DNA from: Bradyrhizobium manausense
GTDB lineage: Bacteria; Pseudomonadota; Alphaproteobacteria; Rhizobiales; Xanthobacteraceae
Direction: 5' to 3'
DNA: 64,000 nucleotides
Assembly: GCF_018131105.1 (NCBI RefSeq)
Contig: NZ_JAFCJI010000001.1
Location: forward strand, 1,364,001 to 1,428,000
Below the pieces are notes generated by a model. It ran no database searches. It was not told the origin of the DNA and was given only the letters and a program-made list of their open reading frames with translations. Position numbers and translations under genes: made by a program. The number at the start of each line of letters is the position of its first letter. The first letter of the stretch is position 1. Positions 1-7,982 of the stretch are shown here, piece after piece.

Positions 1-1
1 C

Positions 2-1159
2 GGCTCGGTCAAGACCATCGAGACCAAGGGCGCGGCGAATTTGCCCGGAGGAATCGGCGGTACGCGCTGGTATCGCTTCACGACGGAAAACCTGTCGCGC
101 GTGCCTGTCGTCGCGCTCGGCCTCGGCTCGGTCGCGGGCCTGGGTGCCGCGCGTCTTGCCGCCAGCCACTATTCCATCATGACAAGGAAATCCGCGATGT
201 TCGTCGCGGGGCCGCCTGTGGTGAAGGCGCTCGGGCAGGACCTCACAAAGGAAGAGCTCGGTGGCGCCGACATCCAGACGCGCGCCGGCGCGGTCGATCA
301 TGCCGTCGACACCGAGGAGGAGGCGTTTGCCTGCGCGCGGCGCTTTCTCTCTTATCTGCCGTCATCGGTCTACGAACTCCCGGCGACCTTGCCCTGCGCC
401 GATAATCCGGAGCGCATCGAAGAAGCGCTGATGAACGCGGTGCCGCGCAACCGCAAGCAGGTCTACAAGATACGGCCGATCGTGGAATCGGTCGTCGACA
501 AGGGCTCGTTCTTCGAGGTCGCAGGGAATTTCGGCAAACCGATCATCGTCGGTCTGGCGCGGCTCGAGGGCAGGGCGGTGATGGTGCTCGCCAGCGACAG
601 CTTTCACTATGGCGGCTCGTGGACGGCGGATGCCTGCCAGAAGGTGGTGCGCTGGGTCGACTTCGCAGAGACCTTCCATCTTCCGATCGTCTATCTCATG
701 GATTGCCCCGGCTTCATGATCGGGCTCGATGCCGAGAAGGCGGCCACCATCCGCCACGGCGTCCGCGCGATGGCCGCGGTCAACCAGACCACCGTGCCCT
801 GGTGCACCGTCATCCTGCGCAACGCGTTCGGCGTTGCCGGTGTCGTGCATCAGCCGGCCGACCGCTTCTCGATCCGCTACGCCTGGCCGTCGGCCTATTG
901 GGGCTCGTTGCCGCTCGAAGGCGGCATCGAAGCCGCTTACCGTGCCGACATTGATGCGGCCGAAGACAAGGCCGCCAAGCTCAACGAGATCCAGGAGCGG
1001 CTGAACAAGCTGCGCTCGCCGTTCCGCTCGGCCGAAAAATTCTGGGTCGAGGAGATCATCGATCCCCGCAAGACGCGCTCGCTGCTGTGTGAGTTCGCGC
1101 GCCTCGCCGAGCCCCTGCGCAAGGCGGGACCGCCGGAGAACATGACGATCCGGCCGTAA
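2..1159 (+). CDS. Acyl-CoA carboxylase carboxyltransferase subunit, 5'-truncated by window edge
   Basis: This is the C-terminal part of a biotin-dependent acyl-CoA carboxylase beta (carboxyltransferase) subunit, which moves the carboxyl group from carboxybiotin to an acyl-CoA in the cytosol. The frame is open to the first base of the window, so the real start lies upstream; about 385 residues are visible against roughly 510-540 for the family. Seen: the crotonase-like CT segments GGSWTADACQK, MDCPGFMIG and RHGVRAMAAVNQTTVP, and a C-terminal acidic/basic helix before IIDPRKTR. The DCPGFMIG loop differs from the DVPGF of classical propionyl-CoA carboxylase, so the acyl substrate is not assigned. 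The stop is TAA at 1157-1159 and a palindromic repeat follows. Confidence 0.85.
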   Translation, partial: GSVKTIETKGAANLPGGIGGTRWYRFTTENLSRVPVVALGLGSVAGLGAARLAASHYSIMTRKSAMFVAGPPVVKALGQDLTKEELGGADIQTRAGAVDHAVDTEEEAFACARRFLSYLPSSVYELPATLPCADNPERIEEALMNAVPRNRKQVYKIRPIVESVVDKGSFFEVAGNFGKPIIVGLARLEGRAVMVLASDSFHYGGSWTADACQKVVRWVDFAETFHLPIVYLMDCPGFMIGLDAEKAATIRHGVRAMAAVNQTTVPWCTVILRNAFGVAGVVHQPADRFSIRYAWPSAYWGSLPLEGGIEAAYRADIDAAEDKAAKLNEIQERLNKLRSPFRSAEKFWVEEIIDPRKTRSLLCEFARLAEPLRKAGPPENMTIRP

Positions 1160-1166
1160 GCTCTCC

Positions 1167-1247
1167 CCGTCATTGCGCGTGAAGCAAAGCAATCCAGAAT
1201 CTCGCGGCGGAAAAGTCTGGATTGCCTCGCTTCGCGCGCAATGACGG
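1167..1247. repeat. Palindromic intergenic repeat, family A (cattgcg...cgcaatgac)
   Basis: Inverted repeat whose arms read CCGTCATTGCGCG...GCAATCCAGA and TCTGGATTGC...CGCAATGACGG around a short centre. The same element recurs at about 37768-37832 and 43918-44005. It lies directly after the carboxyltransferase stop and may act as a transcript end. Confidence 0.8.
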
Positions 1248-1401
1248 TTGTTGCGCGCTCCGGTTACGCGCGAAAGGAGTTTAACGCACGTTAACTCCGC
1301 CCAAAGACCGCCATTTTCGGCCGTTGTTCAGACGCATTTCGGCCAAACCAATATTGGTCTCTCGTCGCCGGGGCAGGATCCTCCAATTCGGATTCCTGCA
1401 A

Positions 1402-1938
1402 ATGATCAAGCCAGTTCTTTCTGCGTTCATTTTTGTTGTCGCCGCCTCAGCCACAGCGGAAGCGCGGCCCTATCGCGCTCTTCAGGCGCCTGGGTGCAAC
1501 GTCACCATGCCCTGCGACTTCTCGTATGCGCAGCCGCGCCGCGAGCGGGCTCAGAGGCCGTCATTACAGGCCTATCGCACGACACAGATGACGGTGACCA
1601 ACGCGGGTTACACCGCCACCACCATCAGCGCTACCGGCGATCGTGTCATCGGCGGTCGTCCGGCCGGATGCCCGTCGTCCTTCTGCGGCTGCGGCGCGGC
1701 GTTGCGCGTATTCGGTCATCTTGTGCCGGAATTGAATCTCGCGTCGAACTGGCTGCGCTTTCCGCGCGCGGCGCCGGCGCCGGGGATGGTCGCGGCGCGA
1801 CGCGGACATGTCTTCGTTCTGGAGCAGCCCCTCGGCGGAGACATGTGGATGGCGTATGACGCCAATTCGGGCGGTCACGCCACGCGCATGCACGCGCGGT
1901 CGCTGCGGGGCTACACCATCGTCAACCCGCGCGCCTGA
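1402..1938 (+). CDS. Small secreted protein of unknown function
   Basis: I do not recognise a named family. The start is set at the ATG opening a good signal peptide (MIKP, then a hydrophobic run VLSAFIFVVAASATAEA); an upstream in-frame ATG at 1324 would bury that signal. About 178 residues. The mature part has Cys pairs (CNVTMPC near the N-terminus; CPSSFCGCG in the middle) that could form disulfides, and a C-terminal half rich in Trp, Arg and Gly, ending in SLRGYTIVNPRA. The protein is probably exported to the periplasm. It stands alone, with its stop 27 bases from the convergent FAD oxidase. Confidence 0.7.
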   Translation: MIKPVLSAFIFVVAASATAEARPYRALQAPGCNVTMPCDFSYAQPRRERAQRPSLQAYRTTQMTVTNAGYTATTISATGDRVIGGRPAGCPSSFCGCGAALRVFGHLVPELNLASNWLRFPRAAPAPGMVAARRGHVFVLEQPLGGDMWMAYDANSGGHATRMHARSLRGYTIVNPRA

Positions 1939-1965
1939 GCAAACGGCGAGGGTGCTCGGGCTCCA

Positions 1966-3441
1966 TCACACCCGCAGCACCTTGCCCGGGTTCATGATGT
2001 TCTGCGGATCGAGCGCGCGCTTGATCGTGCGCATGATGTCGAGCTCGGTCTTCGAGCGGTAGTGGCTGAGCTCGTCGAGCTTTTCGATACCGATGCCGTG
2101 CTCCGCCGAGATCGAGCCGCCCATGGAGGTGACGAGATCGTTCACGGCCCGCGTGATGGCGGCGGTGTATTGGTTCAGCGTCTGCTGATCCATGCCGATG
2201 GGGCCCATGAACGAGAAGTGCAGATTGCCGTCGCCGATGTGCCCCAAAGGATAAGGGCGGATGCTCGGGAGAATGTCGAGCGATGCCTTGAGCCCCTTGT
2301 CGATGAACTCTGGAATCTTGGAGATCGCCACCGAGATGTCGTAGCTGATCCCCGGGCCCTCGGCGCGTGACGCCTCGGCCATGGCTTCCCGGATGCGCCA
2401 CATGTTGCGCGACTGACTGACGGTCTGCGCGATCACCGCGTCGAGCACGCGGCCGGCCTCGAGTTGATCGGCGAGAAACTGCTCCAGCTTCTCCGACATG
2501 CCATCGGCCCCGTCCTGCCGCGGGCGCGAGGACGACCATTCGAGCAGCAGGTACCACGGCGTATTCGCCTTGAGCGGATCCTGGACGCCGGGAATGTGGC
2601 GCATCACGAGGTCGACGGCCGCGCGGCTCAGCAGCTCGCACGACCCGACATTGTCCTCGGACGCCGCATGCGCTTCGGAGAGAATTTCCAGCGCCGCGCG
2701 GGGATCGCGCACCGCGAGCCACGCGGTGCTGATGTCCTTCGGCGCCGGCCACAGCTTGAGCACGGCCTTGGTGATGATGCCGAGCGTCCCCTCGGCGCCC
2801 ATGAAGAGGTGCTTGAGGTCGTAGCCGGTGTTGTCCTTCTTCAGCGCGCGCAGTCCGTCCCACACGTCGCCATTGGGCAGCACGACCTCGAGCCCGAGCA
2901 CGAGATTGCGGGCATTGCCGTAGCGCAGTACCTGTACGCCGCCGGCATTGGTCGAGAGGTTGCCGCCGATCATGCAGGAGCCCTGGGCGCCGAGGCTGAG
3001 CGGCAAAAACCTGTCGTGACCGGCCGCGGTCTCCTGGAGGGTTTGCAGCACGCAGCCGGCCTCGACCGTCATCGCGTAGCCAACGGGATCGATGTCCAGC
3101 ACGCGATTCATCCGGCCGAGCGACAGCACGATACCGGTGTGCGCAGGCCAGGGTGTGGCGCCGCCCATCAGGCCGGTGTTGCCCCCCTGCGGCACGATTG
3201 CGACGCCATGCTGATGGCACAGCCGGACCACCTTCGAGACCTCATCGGTGCTGCCAGGGCGAACGACCGCGCCGGCCCCGCCAAGCAGCAGTCCGCGCCA
3301 ATCGGTGATGAACGGCTGCATGCCGTGCGCATCCTCGATGAGACCCTTCTCGCCCACGATCGCGCGCAAGGCATCGCGTAGCTGGGTGGTCAGGGGCGCG
3401 GTCGGAATGGCGGGGACGGGCGACGGGAAGGCGGTCGGCAT
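1966..3441 (-). CDS. FAD-binding oxidase, GlcD / D-2-hydroxyacid dehydrogenase family
   Basis: A vanillyl-alcohol-oxidase-type flavoenzyme (FAD_binding_4 plus FAD-oxidase C-terminal domain), expected to oxidise a D-2-hydroxy acid such as D-lactate, glycolate or 2-hydroxyglutarate. Seen: the FAD phosphate loop PQGGNTGLMGG, the GGNLSTNAGG segment, and the C-terminal metal/substrate motifs GHIGDGNLHFS and SAEHGIGIEKLDEL. The start at 3441 was chosen because AGAGGAAAC sits just upstream; a frame extension to 3507 lacks this. About 491 residues, normal for the family. No GlcE/GlcF partner is adjacent, although an Fe-S CCG-domain protein lies 2.9 kb away. Substrate not determinable here. Confidence 0.88.
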   Translation of the reverse strand: MPTAFPSPVPAIPTAPLTTQLRDALRAIVGEKGLIEDAHGMQPFITDWRGLLLGGAGAVVRPGSTDEVSKVVRLCHQHGVAIVPQGGNTGLMGGATPWPAHTGIVLSLGRMNRVLDIDPVGYAMTVEAGCVLQTLQETAAGHDRFLPLSLGAQGSCMIGGNLSTNAGGVQVLRYGNARNLVLGLEVVLPNGDVWDGLRALKKDNTGYDLKHLFMGAEGTLGIITKAVLKLWPAPKDISTAWLAVRDPRAALEILSEAHAASEDNVGSCELLSRAAVDLVMRHIPGVQDPLKANTPWYLLLEWSSSRPRQDGADGMSEKLEQFLADQLEAGRVLDAVIAQTVSQSRNMWRIREAMAEASRAEGPGISYDISVAISKIPEFIDKGLKASLDILPSIRPYPLGHIGDGNLHFSFMGPIGMDQQTLNQYTAAITRAVNDLVTSMGGSISAEHGIGIEKLDELSHYRSKTELDIMRTIKRALDPQNIMNPGKVLRV

Positions 3442-3762
3442 ATTTGTTTCCTCTGGCGCATCTTGGTGTGCACTGCGCGCGCGAAGCGCTTCGGGCTCAT
3501 TGTCCACGTTTGGGCCGTGAAGTCTATGTCACCCCAGGCGTGCCAGCTTGAAATCCTCATCTCCTTCGCGAGAGAAGAGGATCGCTGAGAAGTCCGGGAG
3601 ACGGCCGGTCACCAGGTCGGATCGTTGATCTGGATCAATCGGCAGTATGCAGGGCCCTCTTTGCTGCGGGATGCACCCGCTGGCAGGTCCGACATCGGAG
3701 CCGGCAAGAGCCACGTACAACATTGATCCGGACCGCGGGGTGTGCGCCGGGAGGAGGGCCGG
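3442..3762. other. 321-base divergent intergenic region between FAD oxidase and hydrolase genes
   Basis: No credible gene is seen here. The region must carry the promoters of both flanking divergent genes, and it contains one perfect FNR/FixK-type box at 3625-3638. Short open frames on both strands show no recognisable protein or useful ribosome binding site. Confidence 0.5.
3625..3638. promoter_or_regulatory. FNR/FixK-type box
   Basis: The sequence TTGATCTGGATCAA is a perfect match to the TTGAT-N4-ATCAA operator bound by FNR/FixK-type activators under low oxygen. Its centre lies about 131 bases before the hydrolase ATG at 3763, so a -41.5 placement would put transcription start near 3673 with a leader of about 90 bases. 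Control of the minus-strand oxidase is also possible. Function inferred from the motif only. Confidence 0.6.
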
Positions 3763-4854
3763 ATGCATTCGCAGGGCCGTATCGTTGCGTCTTTGCACGT
3801 TGCTGCTGTCGTGCTGACGGCTCTAATCTCCACCTCCTGCACGATGCGTCCGCTGCAAGGCGTGCTTGTCCCGAGCAGCGAGGCCGTTGAAGCGACCTCC
3901 CAGGTCCCGATCCTGATCGGAACGACGCGCACACGATCTAGCAGCGACCCCGGCGAGATGTTCGGCCGGGAACTGTCCAGCGAAATGGCTTTCGCCCAAG
4001 TCACGGTATCGATTCCACCGGATGGATCGCGCACGGCAGGTGAAATCCAGTGGCCCGTGTCGCCTCCCGGAGATCCCCGCAGGGACTTCGTCACAGCATC
4101 GGCGGGCTATCTCGATCGCGCCGAATTCAACGTTGCCATGACCAACGCGGCAAAGACTGGGCATCGCAACAAGGCGATGGTGTTCGTTCATGGCTTCAAT
4201 AACCGTTTCGACGATGCGGTGTATCGCTACGCTCAGTTCGTTCATGACGGCCGGCTGCCGGTGATTCCCATCCTGTTCTCGTGGCCATCACAGGGCGCAG
4301 GAAATCTCGGCTCCTATGAGTACGACCGCAAGGTCGCGGGGCAATCGGGCGCGGCGCTGACTGCGCTGATCGACACCGTGAACGCCAATCCCGCAATCAA
4401 GGAGATCACTTTCGTTTGCCATTCGATGGGCTGCCTGGTGACGCTCGATGCGTTGCGGAGCAGGGCCCCTCGAGGGCCGGTCTCGAAGCTGAAGAGCGTC
4501 GCGCTGGTCGCGCCCGACATCGGGTTCGACGAGTTCATCAGCGCGGTTGGGACGCCGGGGCCCCGGCGTCCCCGTATCGGACTGTTCCTGTCGCAGGACG
4601 ATATCGCTCTCAAACTATCGAAGTCGCTTGCGGGAGGGATAGCCCGTCTCGGCGACATCAATCCGCAGGACGAGCCCTACAAAAGCGCGCTGGCGCAGCA
4701 GAAGATCCTGGTGTTCGACCTCACGCATCTCGGCGGCGACGACGCGCACTCCAGAGCCTTCGACGACGTGAGTTCCGTCATGGGCATGATCAAGCAGAGG
4801 CTCGCACAGGGCCAGCAACTCGGCGAGGACGCGTCGCGAACGGCCTCCCGTTAG
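3763..4854 (+). CDS. Lipoprotein alpha/beta hydrolase (DUF900-type esterase/lipase)
   Basis: A predicted serine hydrolase anchored to the cell envelope. The start at 3763 is preceded by GGGAGGAGGG; an upstream GTG at 3742 lies before that site. Residues 8-26 form a signal peptide ending in a lipobox-like STSC, Cys26 being the likely lipidated residue. Seen in order: oxyanion-hole strand FVHGFNN (141-147), nucleophile elbow CHSMGC with Ser221, VAPDIGFDEF (candidate acid Asp252) and a late DDAHSRAF carrying the probable catalytic His. About 363 residues, usual for DUF900 proteins. The substrate is unknown. A FixK-type box upstream suggests micro-oxic control. Confidence 0.82.
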   Translation: MHSQGRIVASLHVAAVVLTALISTSCTMRPLQGVLVPSSEAVEATSQVPILIGTTRTRSSSDPGEMFGRELSSEMAFAQVTVSIPPDGSRTAGEIQWPVSPPGDPRRDFVTASAGYLDRAEFNVAMTNAAKTGHRNKAMVFVHGFNNRFDDAVYRYAQFVHDGRLPVIPILFSWPSQGAGNLGSYEYDRKVAGQSGAALTALIDTVNANPAIKEITFVCHSMGCLVTLDALRSRAPRGPVSKLKSVALVAPDIGFDEFISAVGTPGPRRPRIGLFLSQDDIALKLSKSLAGGIARLGDINPQDEPYKSALAQQKILVFDLTHLGGDDAHSRAFDDVSSVMGMIKQRLAQGQQLGEDASRTASR

Positions 4855-4926
4855 CGCGGGCGCGCTCGGCCCGGTCGCCCAGGCGCTAGAGCGTCACTGG
4901 ACTTGGCAACAGCGGAACACGCCGCG

Positions 4927-6057
4927 TCATGGCTTCCGATGTTCGAGGAATTCCTTCACCGGCGCGACGAAGGGGTGCATGAACTGGCCGAGCATGCCGC
5001 CCGGGATCGGCTTCACCGTGCCGTAGTTGACCGGCCAGCGGTCTTTGGGCAGGTGCCAGGTTCTACCCAGCATATCGAACAGCGGCGTGTGTGCCCCATA
5101 GTTCTTGTCGATGGCCTCGGCGTCCGACGCGTGGTGCCAGTGATGGAATTGCGGCGTGACGATCACGTACCGCAGCCAGCCGACATCCATCTTGATGTTT
5201 GAATGGATCAGCACCGATTGCACAGAGATGAAAACGAGATATGCGAAGATCGTGTCTTGCGGAAATCCGAGCAGGAAGATCGGCACCAGCACCAGGGCGC
5301 GCGTTGCCAATGGCTCGAAGAAATGGAGGCGCGATCCCGAGAGCCAGTCCATGTGTTCGGGCGAATGATGGACCGCATGGATTCGCCACAACCACGGCAC
5401 CTCGTGATAGGCGCGGTGTGAGATGTATTCGACTGCGTCGGCCGCCAGGATCACCAGCACGAAGCGGACGATCGCGGGCAGGGCCACGACATGCGCCTGC
5501 AGCCACGGGCTGATCGCCCAGGCGAAATAGTCATGGGCAAAATGGGTCGAGACCACCAGGAAGATGCCGATCAGCAGGTGGTTGACGCCGAAATAGGCGA
5601 GATCGAGTCTCCAGCCGGGGCTGAGCGGCCCTTGCTCAGGCCGCACCCGTGGAAAGATCCACTCGAGCAGCACGAATGCCGCGCCGGTGAAGAAGAGATC
5701 GAGCACCAGCCAGTCGAGACCGAGATAGAAGCGCGGCTGGAGAAAATCCGGAGTCGGCACATAGGGCCCGCCGAGCAGCGTGGCGAGGAAAAGCGCGCTG
5801 AGGCCGATCGTTGCGCTCACCCGCGGGCCGCCAAGTATGATCCCGATGACACCGAGCCAGGCACCGACGACCATGGCGATCGCGAGGGTGAGGCGGAGTA
5901 GCTCGACGTCGTAATGGACGCGCAGCTCAGGCGTCGTGAGAAAAGCGGGATAGCGCAGGCATAGGACTGCAGCGACACTGAGCACGCCGATCGCGGCGCA
6001 GAGAGAACTGCCGATGCGCCCTTCGCCGATGCGCGGCCTCGAACTTTCTTGAGCCAT
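4927..6057 (-). CDS. Sterol desaturase / fatty acid hydroxylase superfamily membrane protein
   Basis: An integral membrane di-iron oxygenase of the fatty acid hydroxylase superfamily. The three histidine clusters are visible: HRAYH, HAVHH and HHWHH, with SGSRLHFFE between the second and third as in sterol desaturases. Several hydrophobic helices precede them, and an N-terminal half of further membrane segments makes it longer than minimal members (about 376 residues). The ATG at 6057 is preceded by GGGAGA at proper spacing, so the 13-residue upstream extension to 6096 is less likely. The lipid substrate cannot be read from the sequence. No clear operon partner. Confidence 0.85.
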   Translation of the reverse strand: MAQESSRPRIGEGRIGSSLCAAIGVLSVAAVLCLRYPAFLTTPELRVHYDVELLRLTLAIAMVVGAWLGVIGIILGGPRVSATIGLSALFLATLLGGPYVPTPDFLQPRFYLGLDWLVLDLFFTGAAFVLLEWIFPRVRPEQGPLSPGWRLDLAYFGVNHLLIGIFLVVSTHFAHDYFAWAISPWLQAHVVALPAIVRFVLVILAADAVEYISHRAYHEVPWLWRIHAVHHSPEHMDWLSGSRLHFFEPLATRALVLVPIFLLGFPQDTIFAYLVFISVQSVLIHSNIKMDVGWLRYVIVTPQFHHWHHASDAEAIDKNYGAHTPLFDMLGRTWHLPKDRWPVNYGTVKPIPGGMLGQFMHPFVAPVKEFLEHRKP

Positions 6058-6293
6058 CAACGGTCTCCCGACAAAGTTTCTCAAGCGCGTCAGCATAGCC
6101 GCGCGAGAGTTTTCTCAAATACAACGGCTAGGTTATGTAGATGGCCGATAAAAGTTAAAATTGCCAGAAGTCAAAAGCCCGATTTGGGGACATCAGCGGA
6201 GATTTGTTTATTGCGTAGACGAGCACTCAGGATGGCTCGTCAGCTGCGCTTCTTCGGAATATCAGTTGTCCACGGCGCTTCAGTCACAGGGTC

Positions 6294-7640
6294 TTAAGGT
6301 CGCTGCCGGGGACCCTGCAGCGGCAGCGGTTGATCGCCGAGCATGCCATTGATGATCACGGCGCGTGCCGTGTCGAGGTTAACGCCGTGCCGTTTGATCA
6401 GGTCTGAGGCATCAGAAATGATCGCGTCGACATCTTGTTTGATCTTCATCGTCTTGTAGTGGTCGTCCTGGTGCAGCCCCATGCTGGCGCCGACGATGTC
6501 CAGGATATTGAGGATATGGAAGGGCCAGTCGCGTTGATGCGCACACAGTTCGCGGTGGTCGGTATGGTAGACCGAGACAAGCACGTCGACGCCGGCTTGC
6601 GCGGCCAGCTCCAGTTCTTTCAGTTGCAGTTCCTTTTGATACGCCGGCAGCACCGCAAGGCTGTTGCTCTGTAACCCGACCGCCGGAACGTCGAGCCTGA
6701 CCACCGTGACGCCCGGAACCGCGCGCAACAACGCTTCCGCGGCTTCGGCGACGCCGGGCACGCCCGGGTGCCGATGCAACGCGACCTTAAGCTCGATACG
6801 GCTTTTCAGCAGCGGTTGCAATATGTCGATCCTGCCATGCAGGAATCGCACGAATGGCGTCAGGTCGATCGGCTTCTCTCCCGTCGCGCGTTCGAACGTC
6901 GGCAGCATGTTCTCGGTGATCTGCACGAAGCAGCTCGGACACCACGTCAGCACTTCGCCCGTCTTCGACTGTGCCAGCTTGTTGATGGTGTTGCCGGCAA
7001 AGCGCGACAACGTCTCGACATCGCCGGCGCGCAGCTGGTGGATCCCGCAACAGTGCGTCGGGCCTCCCATGACCCTGTAGTCGATGCCAAGCACGTCCAT
7101 GATATCGAGGCACAGCAGCGCGAGATGCGGTGTCCTCAGCACATTGCAGCCGGTGTAGAACACGACATCGGGCAACGCGACGCGCGGCGGCTCTTTCGCC
7201 GGGCGTTGCCCGAGCCGGATCAGCGCCTCCTCGGAGAGCTGAAGCTGCGACAGGACGGTGACCTCCTGACTCAGCTTCCTGAAGGTATCGACACCGCGCT
7301 TGCGCCGCGCTGCCGGCTCGCTCGCCTTGCGGGCCAGCGCGAGCCGAGCCATCACCAGAAGGAAGCGCGGATTGACGCCATAGTCGCACGCTTTGATGCA
7401 TGCGCCGCTGAGCGTGCAGGATCTGGCCCACGTCTCGGCCTCGGCCGTTCCGTCACCAAGCCTGAGAATGTCGAGTACGCCGGCGACTGTTGCGGACGGA
7501 TCCGCCGCCGCCAGTCCAGCCGGTGCGGTGATCGGGCACGCCGCAAAGCAGGCGCCGCACCTGGTGCAGGCGTCGAGCATCCCGTCGACACGCGCCGACA
7601 GCGCGTCCTCGAAACCGGTGGTCTGCATGCATGACAGCAT
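6294..7640 (-). CDS. Fe-S cluster protein, HdrD/GlcF-like (4Fe-4S ferredoxin plus CCG domains)
   Basis: An electron-transfer protein related to GlcF/HdrD, normally partner of a flavin oxidase or reductase. The N-terminal ferredoxin-like region has one complete cluster motif (CTRCGACFAACP) and a second in which the second Cys is Ser (CTLSGACIKAC). The middle carries one intact CCG-type domain: TGCNVL, then THCCG, then CPSC. The C-terminal copy has lost its cysteines (VYHTDHREL in place of CxxC). About 448 residues. The start is uncertain; ATG codons at 7640 and 7628 are both possible and neither has a strong ribosome site. No flavoprotein gene is adjacent. Confidence 0.78.
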   Translation of the reverse strand: MLSCMQTTGFEDALSARVDGMLDACTRCGACFAACPITAPAGLAAADPSATVAGVLDILRLGDGTAEAETWARSCTLSGACIKACDYGVNPRFLLVMARLALARKASEPAARRKRGVDTFRKLSQEVTVLSQLQLSEEALIRLGQRPAKEPPRVALPDVVFYTGCNVLRTPHLALLCLDIMDVLGIDYRVMGGPTHCCGIHQLRAGDVETLSRFAGNTINKLAQSKTGEVLTWCPSCFVQITENMLPTFERATGEKPIDLTPFVRFLHGRIDILQPLLKSRIELKVALHRHPGVPGVAEAAEALLRAVPGVTVVRLDVPAVGLQSNSLAVLPAYQKELQLKELELAAQAGVDVLVSVYHTDHRELCAHQRDWPFHILNILDIVGASMGLHQDDHYKTMKIKQDVDAIISDASDLIKRHGVNLDTARAVIINGMLGDQPLPLQGPRQRP

Positions 7641-7658
7641 AACTCACACCGTGAAAAA

Positions 7659-7982
7659 ATGAAACGCGTCCTCCGCCCGACGGCTTGCTGCTCTGGCAAC
7701 TCGGGGTCTCGATCTTCCAGGTCTGCTGCGGGTCAAAACCGGCAATACGCTGACTCAGCGGACACCAATTTCTACGCCGGCGTCACGGGACCGGTACGCA
7801 GCAACGAGACGCTGATCGAGATGATCTACGAGGCACATATCAAGCCGGGCTGGCTGATCGCGCCGTACTTCCAATACGTTTTCAGGCCGTCCGGCGGTAT
7901 CGCCGACCCGAACGATCCGACCGGCGTATCGCGGATCGGTGACGCCGCCGTGTTCGGCGTCACCACCACGATCAGGTACTAG
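7659..7982 (+). pseudogene. Remnant of an OprB-type carbohydrate porin (C-terminal beta strands only)
   Basis: Only the last part resembles a protein family: SNETLIEMIYEAHIKPGW, then PYFQYVFRPSGGIADP and a C-terminal IGDAAVFGVTTTIRY. This is the typical end of OprB-like porins, closing with an aromatic residue as outer-membrane barrels do. A full porin would be around 400-500 residues; the upstream sequence here is unrelated and the neighbouring gene on the other strand starts at 7640. I therefore read it as a 3' remnant left by a deletion or rearrangement. Its stop TAG shares the tetranucleotide CTAG with the stop of the convergent MFS gene. Confidence 0.7.

Noticed and set aside
6161..6352. 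Short TTG-initiated frame in the AT-rich gap before the Fe-S gene
   Set aside because: It runs into the 3' end of the Fe-S gene on the other strand and shows no family features or ribosome site, although the AT-rich stretch itself is odd.
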